Shown piece after piece: positions 24,201 through 35,700 of a stretch of DNA of 64,000 bases; within the stretch, counting starts at the first letter, position 1, and each line of letters opens with the position of its first letter. Source of the stretch: Takakia lepidozioides (taxonomy: Eukaryota > Streptophyta > Takakiopsida > Takakiales > Takakiaceae); NCBI GenBank assembly GCA_030704615.1, contig CM060731.1:16618001-16682000 (forward strand). The letters run 5' to 3'. Position numbers and translations under genes: made by a program. Below the pieces are notes generated by a model, which worked only from the letters and a program-made list of their open reading frames with translations, ran no database searches and was not told the origin of the DNA.

Positions 24201-27200
24201 CAATACCAGATGCACACAATGAAGAAGAGTCCCATAGTATCTGTGAAACAAAACACAAACCACCTATCATTTATCCGACAAGGACCTAGATGTGACACCA
24301 AAAACGAACAACCTAGGTGCTAGATTTCTTGCAAATTATTCTACCAGATAGAGACTTATGCAAACACTATGTGCAACATTCTGAGGACCTGGAACTTCAT
24401 ATAACAGTCTACTGACCTCGATGACACTGAATCCTCTGGTAGTGGAGAATTGGAGGTTACCACATCCAACACATTACGAAGAGCCTGTTGTCAACAGCAA
24501 ACAAGTATAATTAGAAGATTCAATCTGATGTCTATGTTGATAGAACATTCATTAACCTTAGTGTCAGCACGAGCATTGTCCATAAGAGCTGCACAAACTC
24601 TGTGCCAAATACAGCCCCTATTTGCTTGCAACATCCATGACTACTACAGAGTTTACTCACCACAAATGAATCACAGCAGAAGCAGTTAGATACACTAAGC
24701 ACTGACTGAAGCATTGACCACACCATTATAACAGTCCTGATAAAGTGCATGCAAAAGACCAGGACTGAAGTCAGGTCCCAGGGCATGTTCGCTCTGACGC
24801 AACTCAGTCAGCAACACGTAAATAGCCTCTATAAATCAATCAATCGGGTTGAAGAATTAATGCCAGAAATCCTTCTGTTGAACTACCTTAGCAATACTGT
24901 AGTTTGTACCAGGGTGGTAGGAAAGTGACAGACCTGAACAGTGGTCACCCATGTCTCTTTCGAAATGGAGGGCCCTGCTCGACTAAAAAGCTTTCCAATT
25001 GCAAGCAGTGCAAGCCTCTGGCAATCTCTTTCATCACCACAGGTCCTGGTCCCTGCCTCTGTGTATACTGAGGCGTCTAGTCGGGGGGTGGCCCTATAAC
25101 TCTGCTTGCCATGCTGGCCCAATGTTGCTGCCCCTTGATGTGTGATCAAACCCAATAGAACAGTTACAAGAGTTGTCACCTCATCCACAGGTAGCTGGCC
25201 ACCATTGTCATGGACAACTTGCCTGTGCCAACCTCATGAAACATCAGAACAGAATCTGGAAAATTATGCAACTTAGACCAATTTCTGTGGAGGTCCATGT
25301 ACTTTGCATTCTGCTCAAGGACCCACAAACCCAACTCTTTTGCTGTGCTGAATTACCTCTTGGATCTAAGCTCTCCATTCAATGATGCATATATCAGACT
25401 CAAATCTCAATATGCTGCTGGCAACTCCTGGCTAACCGAAAACCACTAAGGTTATATAGGAGGTCAATTTGGTCCAGATTGCAATAGCTGGTTGACCAGA
25501 AAGAACAAGTGCACATCCCAGAAAGACCAGAAACCTGGAGGAAGGTGCCAAGGGACATCAGTCACAATTTGAATATGAGAATCCTTGTGCAAAATAGTAA
25601 AGCCTGGGCAAGCATATACGTACACAAGGGCACACAATGCTTCCATTCCGGCCTTGCAAACAGAGGCTCCGCTGCCTCCCTCCTCTGGGATGACAACCTT
25701 TGAGACACTTGACGAATGAAAGGATGCAATCAGTCCCCGTAAAAATTGTAGCAATATGTGCAGAGCCGGTGTCTCAAACTCCAAACGAAAGTGAGAGCAA
25801 ACATCGATCACCTGAGCAGAAACCACACACAAAGATTGGGCATTGCATGGCCCAGAATCAGAAAGGTGAACGTCTCAATGATGCACTATGATGCAAACAT
25901 TCAGTTCAGTGTTCAAGTTCAGTAACATGGAGCAAGGTTTGGACTAACCCAACCAAGAGACTCCAATCCTTAAACCCCTGGTCATCTGTTCCAAAACCTA
26001 CAAGATGAAGAAGCCGAAGATGTATCAAGAAATCAACTGAGAGATAAAAGTTGGGTTTCAGATGTAGGGGCATACAGATAGGGCAGGTGCTGGTATGCTC
26101 CAGTGGCAGCCTCTCAGGTTTAACGAAAATCAGCACTCACAATCCACCACCCTTTGACAACGTTTCTGATAATTGCTTGTACATACTATCAGCATGCATG
26201 TTGGCTGGTTCCTGACGATAGGTTGGCTTCCTAATTACTTTTGTTATTGGATGTCGATTTACCATCCCATGGGTTGTCAAATGTCACATATGGCACTCAC
26301 CAATCCTACAACTGAAAGTGGGGTTTAGCAGTGATACCAGGTAACAAACTGTGCGGCAAATACTTGGAGCGTCTGCCCCATCCAGAACACACCATCCTTT
26401 TGACACTGTTTGCACCAAGAACACGATATCTGCTGAAATCTGTGTTTGTTGTCATAACAAGGCAAACTCAGAACTGCGTGAAGGAAAACAAAAACAGGTG
26501 GATGTTGGCTTTTCTGTCGCTCCTAACTGCGAGAGGAGTGTTCTGTTGACAAGATCTAACAATAAAACTACTACTAAACTCCAACTGACAATTGAACCAA
26601 ATGAATACAACATCAGTGCAAGAGGATTCCTAGATTAGTAGGATTGTGAGGATCTTACATTGGGAACCCTATAATGAGACAACCCAGAAGTAAATACCTC
26701 ACTAAATTACAACTGACGAAGTTGAAGGAGTTGCATCTAGTTAACACTGCCTCTAAAAGGCCGAGAACAATAGATGTCGTAGAAGTAGGACATGTTCCAA
26801 GCAGCATATACAATGTTAGAGCACAGCAAAATCTGAACTCCCATACCAATCAAACAGTGTGATGATATTATGCAGCATTGACAACTGAGGCACAAGCTGA
26901 GTCAGCTTGATTTAGAGGTTTGTCACTGTCAATATGTCACATAACCCTTGTCGTCTGCCCTGGTCCTTGCGTCTGTGGCAAGATACAGAACCAGTATGAT
27001 TTCCTGAGCAGTATATTCCATGCAAATGCACCTGTTCAGTTCTGACGAGTCGAGCACATTGATATAACGTATGACAGCTGAAAGTGGTAAGGTATGGCAA
27101 TTGCAATTTAACTCTGCCTACAAAGAATTACCCATCGTACATCAAGCAATGCCATAGGTAGTTACATTTGACCACCTGTTTTTGAAAGAATAGGAGATAG

Positions 27201-28026
27201 CAATTACTGCATTGCAATGTGGCCTCTGCTCTCACTGGACAATGTAGGTATGGTAAGCATCAACTCTGCACCAGCTCGCTAAAAAGTGGCTCAGATGGAA
27301 GAATCTTTAGGGTGTTTATGTCATAAAGACTGGCGGCACCTATCTTGATATCAGTGCATAAATTTAGTGCAACATCTCTGATAACTGAGTTGGACGGGCC
27401 TGCTTTCTCGCGCCCCAAAAACTCCGGGTGCGAACATTAGTAAATTCTATAGGCAACGATCAACAGCAAAAATTGAATCAGATACCACCAGGGCAGCACT
27501 AACTACGGAATTTCCGGGTAACCACGCAACTCAAATGGCAACAGGAAGAATCCAGTATACAATGCTGCAATCCATGCCCTCCTACAGTGCTGACGGGGAC
27601 CGATTCCGCCATCCAACACTGACGAAAGAAGAGAAAAATCCTCAGACTCTCTGCACCAGATGCGGAGGAAAACGGGATTCACCGTGCACACACAGCCACC
27701 TAGAGCGGGAAAAATTCGGGACTGGCGTCCAGCATTGCGAAGAATTGCGATCGGAAATTCGGAACTAACAGAACAAGTACTCAACCTCTATCACAAGAGA
27801 ATGCGACACTAGCACACGCGAGATAAAACGAAAACGAAAATGGGATCCACGCACACACCTCCTGCGACGACAGCTCGGGACTGTCGTGAAGCAGATTGGA
27901 GGCTTGCGAGAGAAACTGCGGAACCACCAGGCACACCGACGATGGCGTGCAGGCGCGCCGAACCGACTGGAAAGCCGCTCTCCATCCCCGACCCCGCTGC
28001 TCCGCCATCACTCGTGTTGCCAACAA
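12253..28026 (-). CDS. HEATR6-like: HEATR6-like ARM/HEAT-repeat protein (multi-exon)
   Basis: A large minus-strand gene. Exon 1 (28008 or 28026 to 27859) gives MAEQRGRGWRAAFQSVRRA and ends at GAG|GTGTGT. Other exons recognised by family motifs are near 25805-25630, 25188-24934, 24827-24726, 23765-23406 (VYRPPHVRGK, then an acidic SSDSEQSDSDGPLGDGD), 22722-22642 (ADPKSLHAHWVVLLP), 21752-21585 (MAAASTVAAMLEGPARAFLQ), 21205-21115, 20873-20750, 19575-19493, 19207-19145, 18470-18107, 17700-17600, 17098-17020, 16490-16440, 16070-16000, 15632-15596, 15445-15418, 14697-14575, 13720-13566, 12937-12845, and the last, 12603-12253, ending HQISSTKLQKLLG-stop. The order and motifs match plant homologues of HEAT repeat-containing protein 6, an alpha-solenoid whose molecular role in plants is not settled. 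Some exons between 27.8 and 26 kb, and around 19.7 kb, are unresolved, so I cannot prove the frame is intact. Confidence 0.82.
20577..20800 (-). repeat. Tandem duplication of part of a HEATR6-like exon
   Basis: About 96 bp at 20704-20800, including the end of the exon that encodes CVEQSNSMVGIEDFAALHSV, is repeated at 20577-20672 with roughly 85-90% identity. The second copy still encodes QSNSMVGIEHFAALHSI in the same sense. It lies downstream of the exon in the transcript and may be skipped. Confidence 0.75.
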
Positions 28027-29056
28027 GCTTCAGACCCCTGGTTCACAGTGTGAACAACATACACACAAAAAGGGGTCCTTGAGGGGTCCTTTCTCTTTGA
28101 TCAGTCTACTGTTCAGTAAAATGCTGCCACGTGTACTGATCGATATGCAAAAAAGATAGTTTTTGAGGTTCACGGGAGTTTGGTCACTCTGACGTCGAAT
28201 AGAGTGATGCCATGTGGAATTACGACATATCGTTTTGTGAGGGCGTGTAGGTGACGGCTGCTCTGGAAAGGAGAGGAGAGAGGAGAGAGAGAAAGAGAGA
28301 TGGTTGCTTTCCTTTCCCGCCGCAGCAGCATGATCTGCAGCGGTCGATCGATTGGCTGCGGTCTCGTCCCTCGCTTTTCTGGAGACTCTAGCACAACTCA
28401 CAGAGCTTGCACCAGTCGATGTGTTTGATCTTGTGGTGTTGCTCGACATTTTCTCTGCTACCTAAGAATCCGATATCTATCGGGTTATTTCTTCTGCATG
28501 GCCTTTTTATTTGTGTTCCACTTCGGTTTGGCTTAGCATGCCACATGCTTTGTTGCTACATCTATCGTTGGTTTTGACATACGATTATGTTGCGGGAAAC
28601 TGATTTTTTTATTACTTTTAATGCCGTTTGTAACGAGGTGGCGACTTTATTTTGCCGCAATGTTGCACTTGCTGTTTCTGCAGCAATCGTTGTTACGAGT
28701 TAGGACCTAAATCTGCGATTTTACTTGCTATATATCCCTGGTCGCCAAGGTCTGTTGGAGAATTGCTTTGTCTGTGACTATTTAGCGGTTTTTCTGGTTT
28801 CTGTTCGCCCCTCTCTCGAAAGCACCACGTCTTGGTCAGGTTTGTCATCGTTGAAGGTGTATGATTACCATTTACCGTCCATCTCCCCCCGTTGGTTTCC
28901 TAGCCATGTGTTCATGTGTGTCTCTCCCTCCTCCTCTTTTTTCCTCTTGTTCTTCTTGTCGTTGAAAGTTTATGAGTTTTGTTAGTTCCTGTACATTCTC
29001 TGTTCGCAAGTCATCCTCCAGGCCTAATCTGTTACGGAGGACAATCTGGAGGAAAG
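28027..29056. promoter_or_regulatory. Divergent promoter region between HEATR6-like and coiled-coil genes
   Basis: About 1 kb separates two genes transcribed away from each other, so both promoters and 5' UTRs must lie here or extend into nearby upstream exons. It contains a GA-rich simple repeat (28263-28303) and T-rich stretches; I could not assign a TATA box to either gene. Bidirectional promoter function is inferred from layout only. Confidence 0.5.
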
Positions 29057-31552
29057 ATGTCGTTTATATCAGCGCCAGCACTGGACAGGCTTCTTGAGTC
29101 GTCTCAGCGGGGTTCCACATCACAGTCGATGGGGATGGAAAGGGAGAGTGTGTTGGTTAGCGATGCACAACTGTTCTATTCACCCTATACCTATTCAGCT
29201 ATGAGCAATCCCCCCCGCCCTCCTTCCCCTTCTTCATTCTCTCCTTCCCCATATGTGCTGAACTTCAAAAGACGTGGACCTGGAGGACGGGATGGGAAAT
29301 CTGCTGCCAATTCAAGTGGTGTTCATGGCACACGAGAAAGTCAACATGTGCAGTCTCAGGAGGAATTGATGAGGCAAAAGGAAGATGTTTCAGGAAGTGG
29401 TCAGCCTCCTGAATTAGGAGGAAGGCATGAAGGAGCAAGCTGGCAAGGGCAGGCATTTGTTAATGGGCAGACAATCGTACATGAAGACAGGATGCTGCCC
29501 CACAGGGGCCTTCATCATGATCCTGTAAGATTACTGGATTTTAACAAGAGAGTCCCACAAGAAACTAGTACAGAGCAGAGTGGCCGTAGTGGTGAAGGAC
29601 CAAGAAGGAACGAGTGGTTGGAAGGAGAGTGGGGCCTTCAAAGCAGTGAGAGGCCTGCTGCTTCACAGTTTAGCAGCTTCTCCTCCCATCTACCAAATGA
29701 GGACGAGTTCTTCGATGCTCACGAAATCCCTGTTGATGGTATTTACCTCTGTACGAGTCCTTGTCCATCAAGGCTATTGAACACACTGGGTCCCCTTTTG
29801 CCTGTGCTTATAACATCAAAGGGGGGAACAAATTGTTGGACCACCTGTTTTTAATGTCCAGGTCATTATGATATTACCAATGGTCTGCACAAATGCTTCC
29901 ACAATTCACTGGAACGATAGAGAAAATGTACTCTCTGAGAACGAGAGAGATAGAGAGTCCTTGAATGCATTGTGCAAATGCCAGCTGTGAGATACCCTCG
30001 GGTCCCTGTGGATGTGAGGTTGTTGTGGGGTTTCTTGCCCACGAGCATCCGAAGTTGCCATACCACTGATAGATATCATCTTTAAAATAATCTAATTGCG
30101 GTAGAAGTTTACCCTGAGTGTAGCTTTGGTTGGAGTAACTTCTATCTTGATCTATCTAGCCATATTTCTACTTTGTAATGTTTGGTCTATAATGTGCCAA
30201 TTGTAGATTATGCAAGTGATGAAGAGACTTGGCGAATGAGAGAAAGGATTGAAGGATCTGGCTCAAGAGGGGATCCAGATGTGGACCTCATCAGGCAATT
30301 AGACCAAGAGATCAAGCGGCGCAAAGCTGCAGAAGATGTAATGGCAGCACTGCAGCAGCAGCGCAATGAAATGGCACGTCAGCTAGAGTGGACTGATGGG
30401 GGTGGCCTCGGCTTGATTGATAATCACCGGGATGAGTCAGACACTCAAACTCAGGCTCAGAAATTGGTGGTGGCTCGTGCAGTTTCTGGATCTATTGCAA
30501 GGGCTGCCATCAGGGCAGAGGTTGCTCAAGAGGTTGCAGATAAAATCAGGGAAGTTGCAAGGCTGCGGGACAAACTACAGTATTATGAACTAGTCAACCA
30601 TGAGATGTCTCAGCGCAACCAAGAGGCCATTGGTACTGATCACCTTCCTTCTGTTTTCTTTGGGGGGCCTGATAGTTCCTTTTTGTCTTTCCTTTTACCC
30701 CAGGAGGTAGCCTATGGTGGATGGTTATACATCTGGTATAGATTGAAGTATCATTGGTAATATTGCCCTTTTTGTCAGTTTTCCTACTCCTTAGTGAGTG
30801 AGAGTCTCTGTGCTAACAAGTTTAGCCCCAGTGCGAGGCTGCCCTCCTGTCAAGGTTGCCTTCAGTGCATATGGATTACTGGACCATTCATATTGTACTG
30901 GATAAATCTGGAAACTTATGAAAAATAACGTGTCTTTTGAACCAGGACCATGTAGGGAATCTTATGGATTATTCCAAACTTGCTCAAGGTGTCCTGCAAA
31001 GATACTTGCTCCTCATATTTTGTGCGCCAGCACCATGACCAGACAAATGTACCTGCGTTCACTGAGTTATGGTTCTGGTTTTTATGCTAGAAAAAGTGAG
31101 GTGTCATTGTTGTTACCGACCCAAACCAGTTTGATGTGAGGAGAATGGAGGAGAGCATAGTTACTGGTGATTCAATCAGATGTTGAGGCCGCCCAGCTTA
31201 ACATGAGTATAGTTGGCACCCTCCAAACAGAGTACTCAGAACTTGGCTTTCAGTGACCAGAGTTTTTTCCCCCATCCACCAATTGGTGGGCATTCTGCCA
31301 GGTCACTTGTTCACTCATCCTTGTGGTTGGGTGGCAGAAATTGCACGGAGGCGCAGGCACAGGCGCCAGAGCAGACAACGCTGGCTAGTGGGTTGCATGG
31401 GTGCTACTCTGTGTCTGGGAGTGTCAGCCGCAGTTGTGTACAAATCGATTCCTTGGGACGCCTGGCGTGTACATGCACGTGCTGTGCTTGAACAGCACCT
31501 CGATGTTGAGTCTCAAGCTGACTCTGCACATCAATCTACTTTGGCTGCCTGA
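29057..31552 (+). CDS. Coiled-coil, C-terminally membrane-anchored plant protein (3 exons)
   Basis: Exons by hand: 29057-29738, 30207-30632 and 31338-31552, all joining in phase 1 with GT-AG borders, giving about 440 residues. The N-terminal half is Ser/Pro/Gly-rich and disordered and ends with an acidic EDEFFDAHEI motif. The middle is a predicted coiled coil (RQLDQEIKRRKAAEDVMAAL, later EVARLRDKLQYYELVNHEMS and QRNQEA). A basic stretch (EIARRRRHRRQSRQRW) precedes a single hydrophobic segment (LVGCMGATLCLGVSAAVVY) near the C-terminus, so the protein is probably tail-anchored with its bulk in the cytosol. This layout matches an uncharacterised plant family with the same YYE-VN-EMSQRNQEA signature. 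I know no function. An in-frame upstream ATG at 28979 exists, but MSFISAPALD is the more family-like start. Confidence 0.85.
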
Positions 31553-32737
31553 ACTGGGTGCAAACCCTTCAATCCTTATCAAGGGTACTTTTAGTTAAGC
31601 CAAAATATAGTCCATATACAAGAGGGTTGCCAGCGCCATGAAGCGGCAACATTAGTATGATTCAACCTGAAGTAGTGCAGCCATGATTTAAAACTGTTTC
31701 ATGCAGGACATTTCACCCTTTCTGGTATGTAGCTGCTTTTAAGATCCCAGGATGAGTCATTCTCACCATTTATTTCAACCTCCTGATATCATGCTTACTC
31801 CTACCCCATTGTTTTCAGCAATCCAGCTTTCTGTTGCTGAAAGAAACAAGGTGCTTTTAGCCTAGTAAAGCCATGCCATCAAGCACTCTTTGTGCCCAAT
31901 TGTGTAGCATCTTACCATGACATTGAACAACCAGAGAGGCTCTGGTTAGTATGCTATTCGGAGGAATGAAGTCGGCCATCAGCAGTGACAGTTGGATATC
32001 TCAGGTTGATATGGTTTATCTTCTCTAGCAAGCTATTCGATTGCCTTATATTGGCATTTTATGGGCTGTGTCAACCAACAAAGGAATGAAAACTACAAAC
32101 CTTCCACCCGCCATCGTCCATGAGCCAAATCTAGAAACAAATATATGCCATACAATAAAGGCTAATGATCTGATCATATATCAACCTTTGTAAGATGTAA
32201 GATGGAGACTGGAAAGTTTCTATGGAGTCCGCAGGAAAAGCCTCTCCAATGACAACACTGGTGTACATAAAAAAATGTGTGCAATTCAGTACCTGGTATT
32301 CAGTACCACCCAAATACTTCATCATCAAAGTGAAGCCCAACCTAGGATGTTCCAATTCAATGCTTTCAATGGTCTTACCGCAGCTACAGGATATAATGGC
32401 ATATACAATCATATTTGTATGAAGTACAAGCATCATCCCTTTCTCAAGCATAGACACAACACATGGCTCTCTGTGCATTTGAACAAGCTCGCACTGCAGC
32501 GTACTGCTGCAGTCATAGGTAGCCGGGGGCCATGGGGGTCTTTTCCTTCATTACAAGAGGGTTGTGTGGCAAGTGCCTTTGACTGCAGTTGATGTACTAC
32601 AAGACCCACCTCATCTGTGGCAGCAAGTACTATATCTGGCTGAAATGCAGCTACTTGCGCAAACAAACATTTAGAATCCAGATTTGAACTTTCTCAATTA
32701 TGTAGAGAGAGGGAAAAGCAGACACATGAAGTGCCTG
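31553..32737. other. Convergent intergenic region
   Basis: Lies between the 3' ends of the plus-strand coiled-coil gene and the minus-strand kinase gene. It should hold both 3' UTRs and polyadenylation signals. No further gene, RNA or repeat seen. Confidence 0.5.
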
Positions 32738-35700
32738 TTATCTCACTGCAGACGGATCATCAAACCCCAATAAAGACTGAGGTTTTGGCAATTGTCCAGT
32801 TGCAACTAGTTGAAGAAGTTCTTGCAGCTTTTTGGCATTAAGGGGTTTACTGATGTAGCCATCCATACCGGCAGAAATGATGTTCTCCGCGTCGCCAGAC
32901 ATAGCATGTGCAGTCATGGCCACAATCGGCATAAAACTCACTTTTGACTCCCTACTCTTCTCTATCTGCCTTATCCTAGTAGTCGCCTGGAAGCCATCTA
33001 GAACTGGCATCTGGACCTGCAGTATACCACACAATGAATGTTAACCTCAAGATAAATGTATACACAAGAAGAGCTGTCTTCGTGATAAGGGAGAGGACAG
33101 AACAGGATGAAAACAGGTGAAAAGACAAGTGTGAATCCTCCATAAGAAAAGCCTTTAAACCTTGAGCAAAACATCAGAATCTGCGATCAAACGTTACCCA
33201 AACTGGAGGACACTAATACAGGAAACCAACAGATGCCCCAACAAAGGTCAACAAAGGAAAGGCAACAAGCAAGATAGAATAGAGGTTCACTAACAGAAAT
33301 GGCACGTACATCCATCAGGATAAGGTCGAAGTCCTCATCCATTGACTTTTCAACAGCTTCCAATCCATTGCAGGCTAAGACAGTGGTGTGGCCCCATTTT
33401 TGTAAAAGAGAGACTGCTACCCGTTGATTCACAATGTTGTCCTCTGCTACTAGAATATGCAATTTCTTGCTATGCCACTGAGCCTTGTTATCAACTGACT
33501 TGCCCTGCTCACACAACAGCAGAAGATCGAATTGGTTGCAATGTGGCTGAGCCCTAATCTATCCATTTCACTCTCTATCTCTAGCAGCTATCGTCACGAT
33601 GAGCTTCATCCACTGGTCTTGGAATCCTACACCAGGGAAGATAGCTATCACTTGTGAAGTATGCCCACCAGGATATGTCATAGCTGACACACATGGGCAG
33701 ACTCAGGAAAGCAACTCTGAAGTGACACATACAGATAAGACTTGGATGCAAATGAACCTCTAAGCGCATCTCCATGGCTCTTCCCCTTCAAACCAAAAAT
33801 AGGTATATGACAAATCATGTCCGTGATTATGCTCCATGCCTATGAAGAAGGAAACTATGTTGAAAGACATGAAAACACACCTGTGACACAGCTGGACCAT
33901 CTGAAATCCCAAGGGCCAGATGTAATGCCCGCACAAGTATAGCTCGTTTGATAGGCTTTGAGATATGCACCGGTACTCCAAGTTGCTTGCATCTGCAAGA
34001 AGCCAAAAGGGTCAGCAAAGCTTCAAAATTTCTCTTCGGTGTTGGTCTCATTGGAGTGCAAGCGACATGCATTGAGGCGCCTTCTACCAAACACTCGACC
34101 GAATGTGATCTCCAAATACACCGTGGAAAGTGTAAGGGTCTTGATAATCATTCATAAATGAAGGACATGTCTTTATTAGGTTGTCAAGCAGTGCAGGGCT
34201 CATTCACCAGCATGTGAGGTGTCTGATTGGGACATTGCCAAAATTGGAGGAAATGCTAGATGCCCAATAGAGGCCAAAAGAAGGAACCTCTCCCAGAACT
34301 AGCTCAAAAAAACCTTCACCATGACCTTGGCATGCCAACCCAGACAGTGTCAGTAACCAGAGGGACCCAAGCAGGGAAGAGTGGTCTCTCTCTCCTCTCT
34401 ATCTCCAACCTACCCATGGCACTAGACTGAAATTTAAACTCGGAGCGGGAAGCCTACCTATGAACAAAAAACAGATGCAGAGAGGAAGAAGAGATGGTAA
34501 TTACCCGATGTGCGGGCAACCTGAAGACAATATCCATTTTCTGATACATTGTCCAGGATATTCTCACCAGAGAGTGAGTGACCCTCTTCAGGACAGTCTA
34601 AGAACATTGCCTTAGCACCTCTGATCACCAACTTTAAAAAACTTGAGGCTGAGCCTGAAGTCCTGGCCATGTTGGGGTCTAACTTTCGGGCTGCTCACAC
34701 ACAGCAGAATGATGCTTGTGTGAAGGGCATCCTAGAGGATATCTGGAGAGCCCGAACTAATTGTTTATATCAAGGTAAGTCATACTACCAGAGTGAGCCC
34801 CTCACAAAGGTAGTTTCCGGTCCCTTTTGTTCGGGTCTATGGCCACAAGGCTACGGCAAACAAAGTCTTAAGTGTACATTATTCTATCTCCAACCTTGCC
34901 CCGAGGTTATCGCAAACAACATTTCATCTCCACCACGGCCACAAGGCTACAGAAGACAAGGTCTCATTAGTGTATTCTATCTCCAACCTTGTCAAATGGA
35001 CCTGGGTGTATATTAAAGTCTTAGTGACAATATTGTTGGCCTTCTTAACCCTCAACTTGGTGTGACTGGACTGCAACTGCAAAAGAGGAGGTTTCACACT
35101 TGGATTCAGTTCATATCATAAGTGCAAAAGACCAAAAGGTAGGTGGATACCTCTCTATATAGTAAGTTATCCTCCTTGGAGGGAATCCATATGCACGATT
35201 TGTGAGCATGATGGTGGTGAGGATGACATACTGGACCCTCTACTAAGCACCCAAAAGCAAAGAGCAGGACATGTTGGCTTGCTGCCTTCTTGGTTGAGCT
35301 TAAGCTCGGAATCCAACAGGTGTTAAGAATGGAGGAAGTTTCACTCTTACTTGGTGGTATCTGTGTGGTCCACAGAAGTGAGCATCACGATGGAGGGAAC
35401 CCGCCCATTTGCCGAAGCAGGCCTTGATGAAGGGCGTGCATTTCGTCCTGTACTAGGACTTTCTTGTTTCAGCTGTTCTGTACCTTCTTGTTGTGATTTC
35501 TCCTCTCTCTCTTCAGGGACCTGAATAGTTGCCTCCCCAAAGTTTGGAGGCCTTTCACCCACAACATCCTTCGGCTCAAAGCCTTTTGTTGGTGGTGAAA
35601 GGCTGCTAGAAATACTAGGACCACTATTTTGTCGCCTTGTGTCCATGACAGGTACTCTGAGTGAGGCAGGGACTTCTGGGTCAACCTGGCACGTTCCACC

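Noticed and set aside
27503-27784. Minus-strand frame after HEATR6 exon 1
   Set aside because: It lies just past a good splice donor and shows no family motif, so it is more likely intron.
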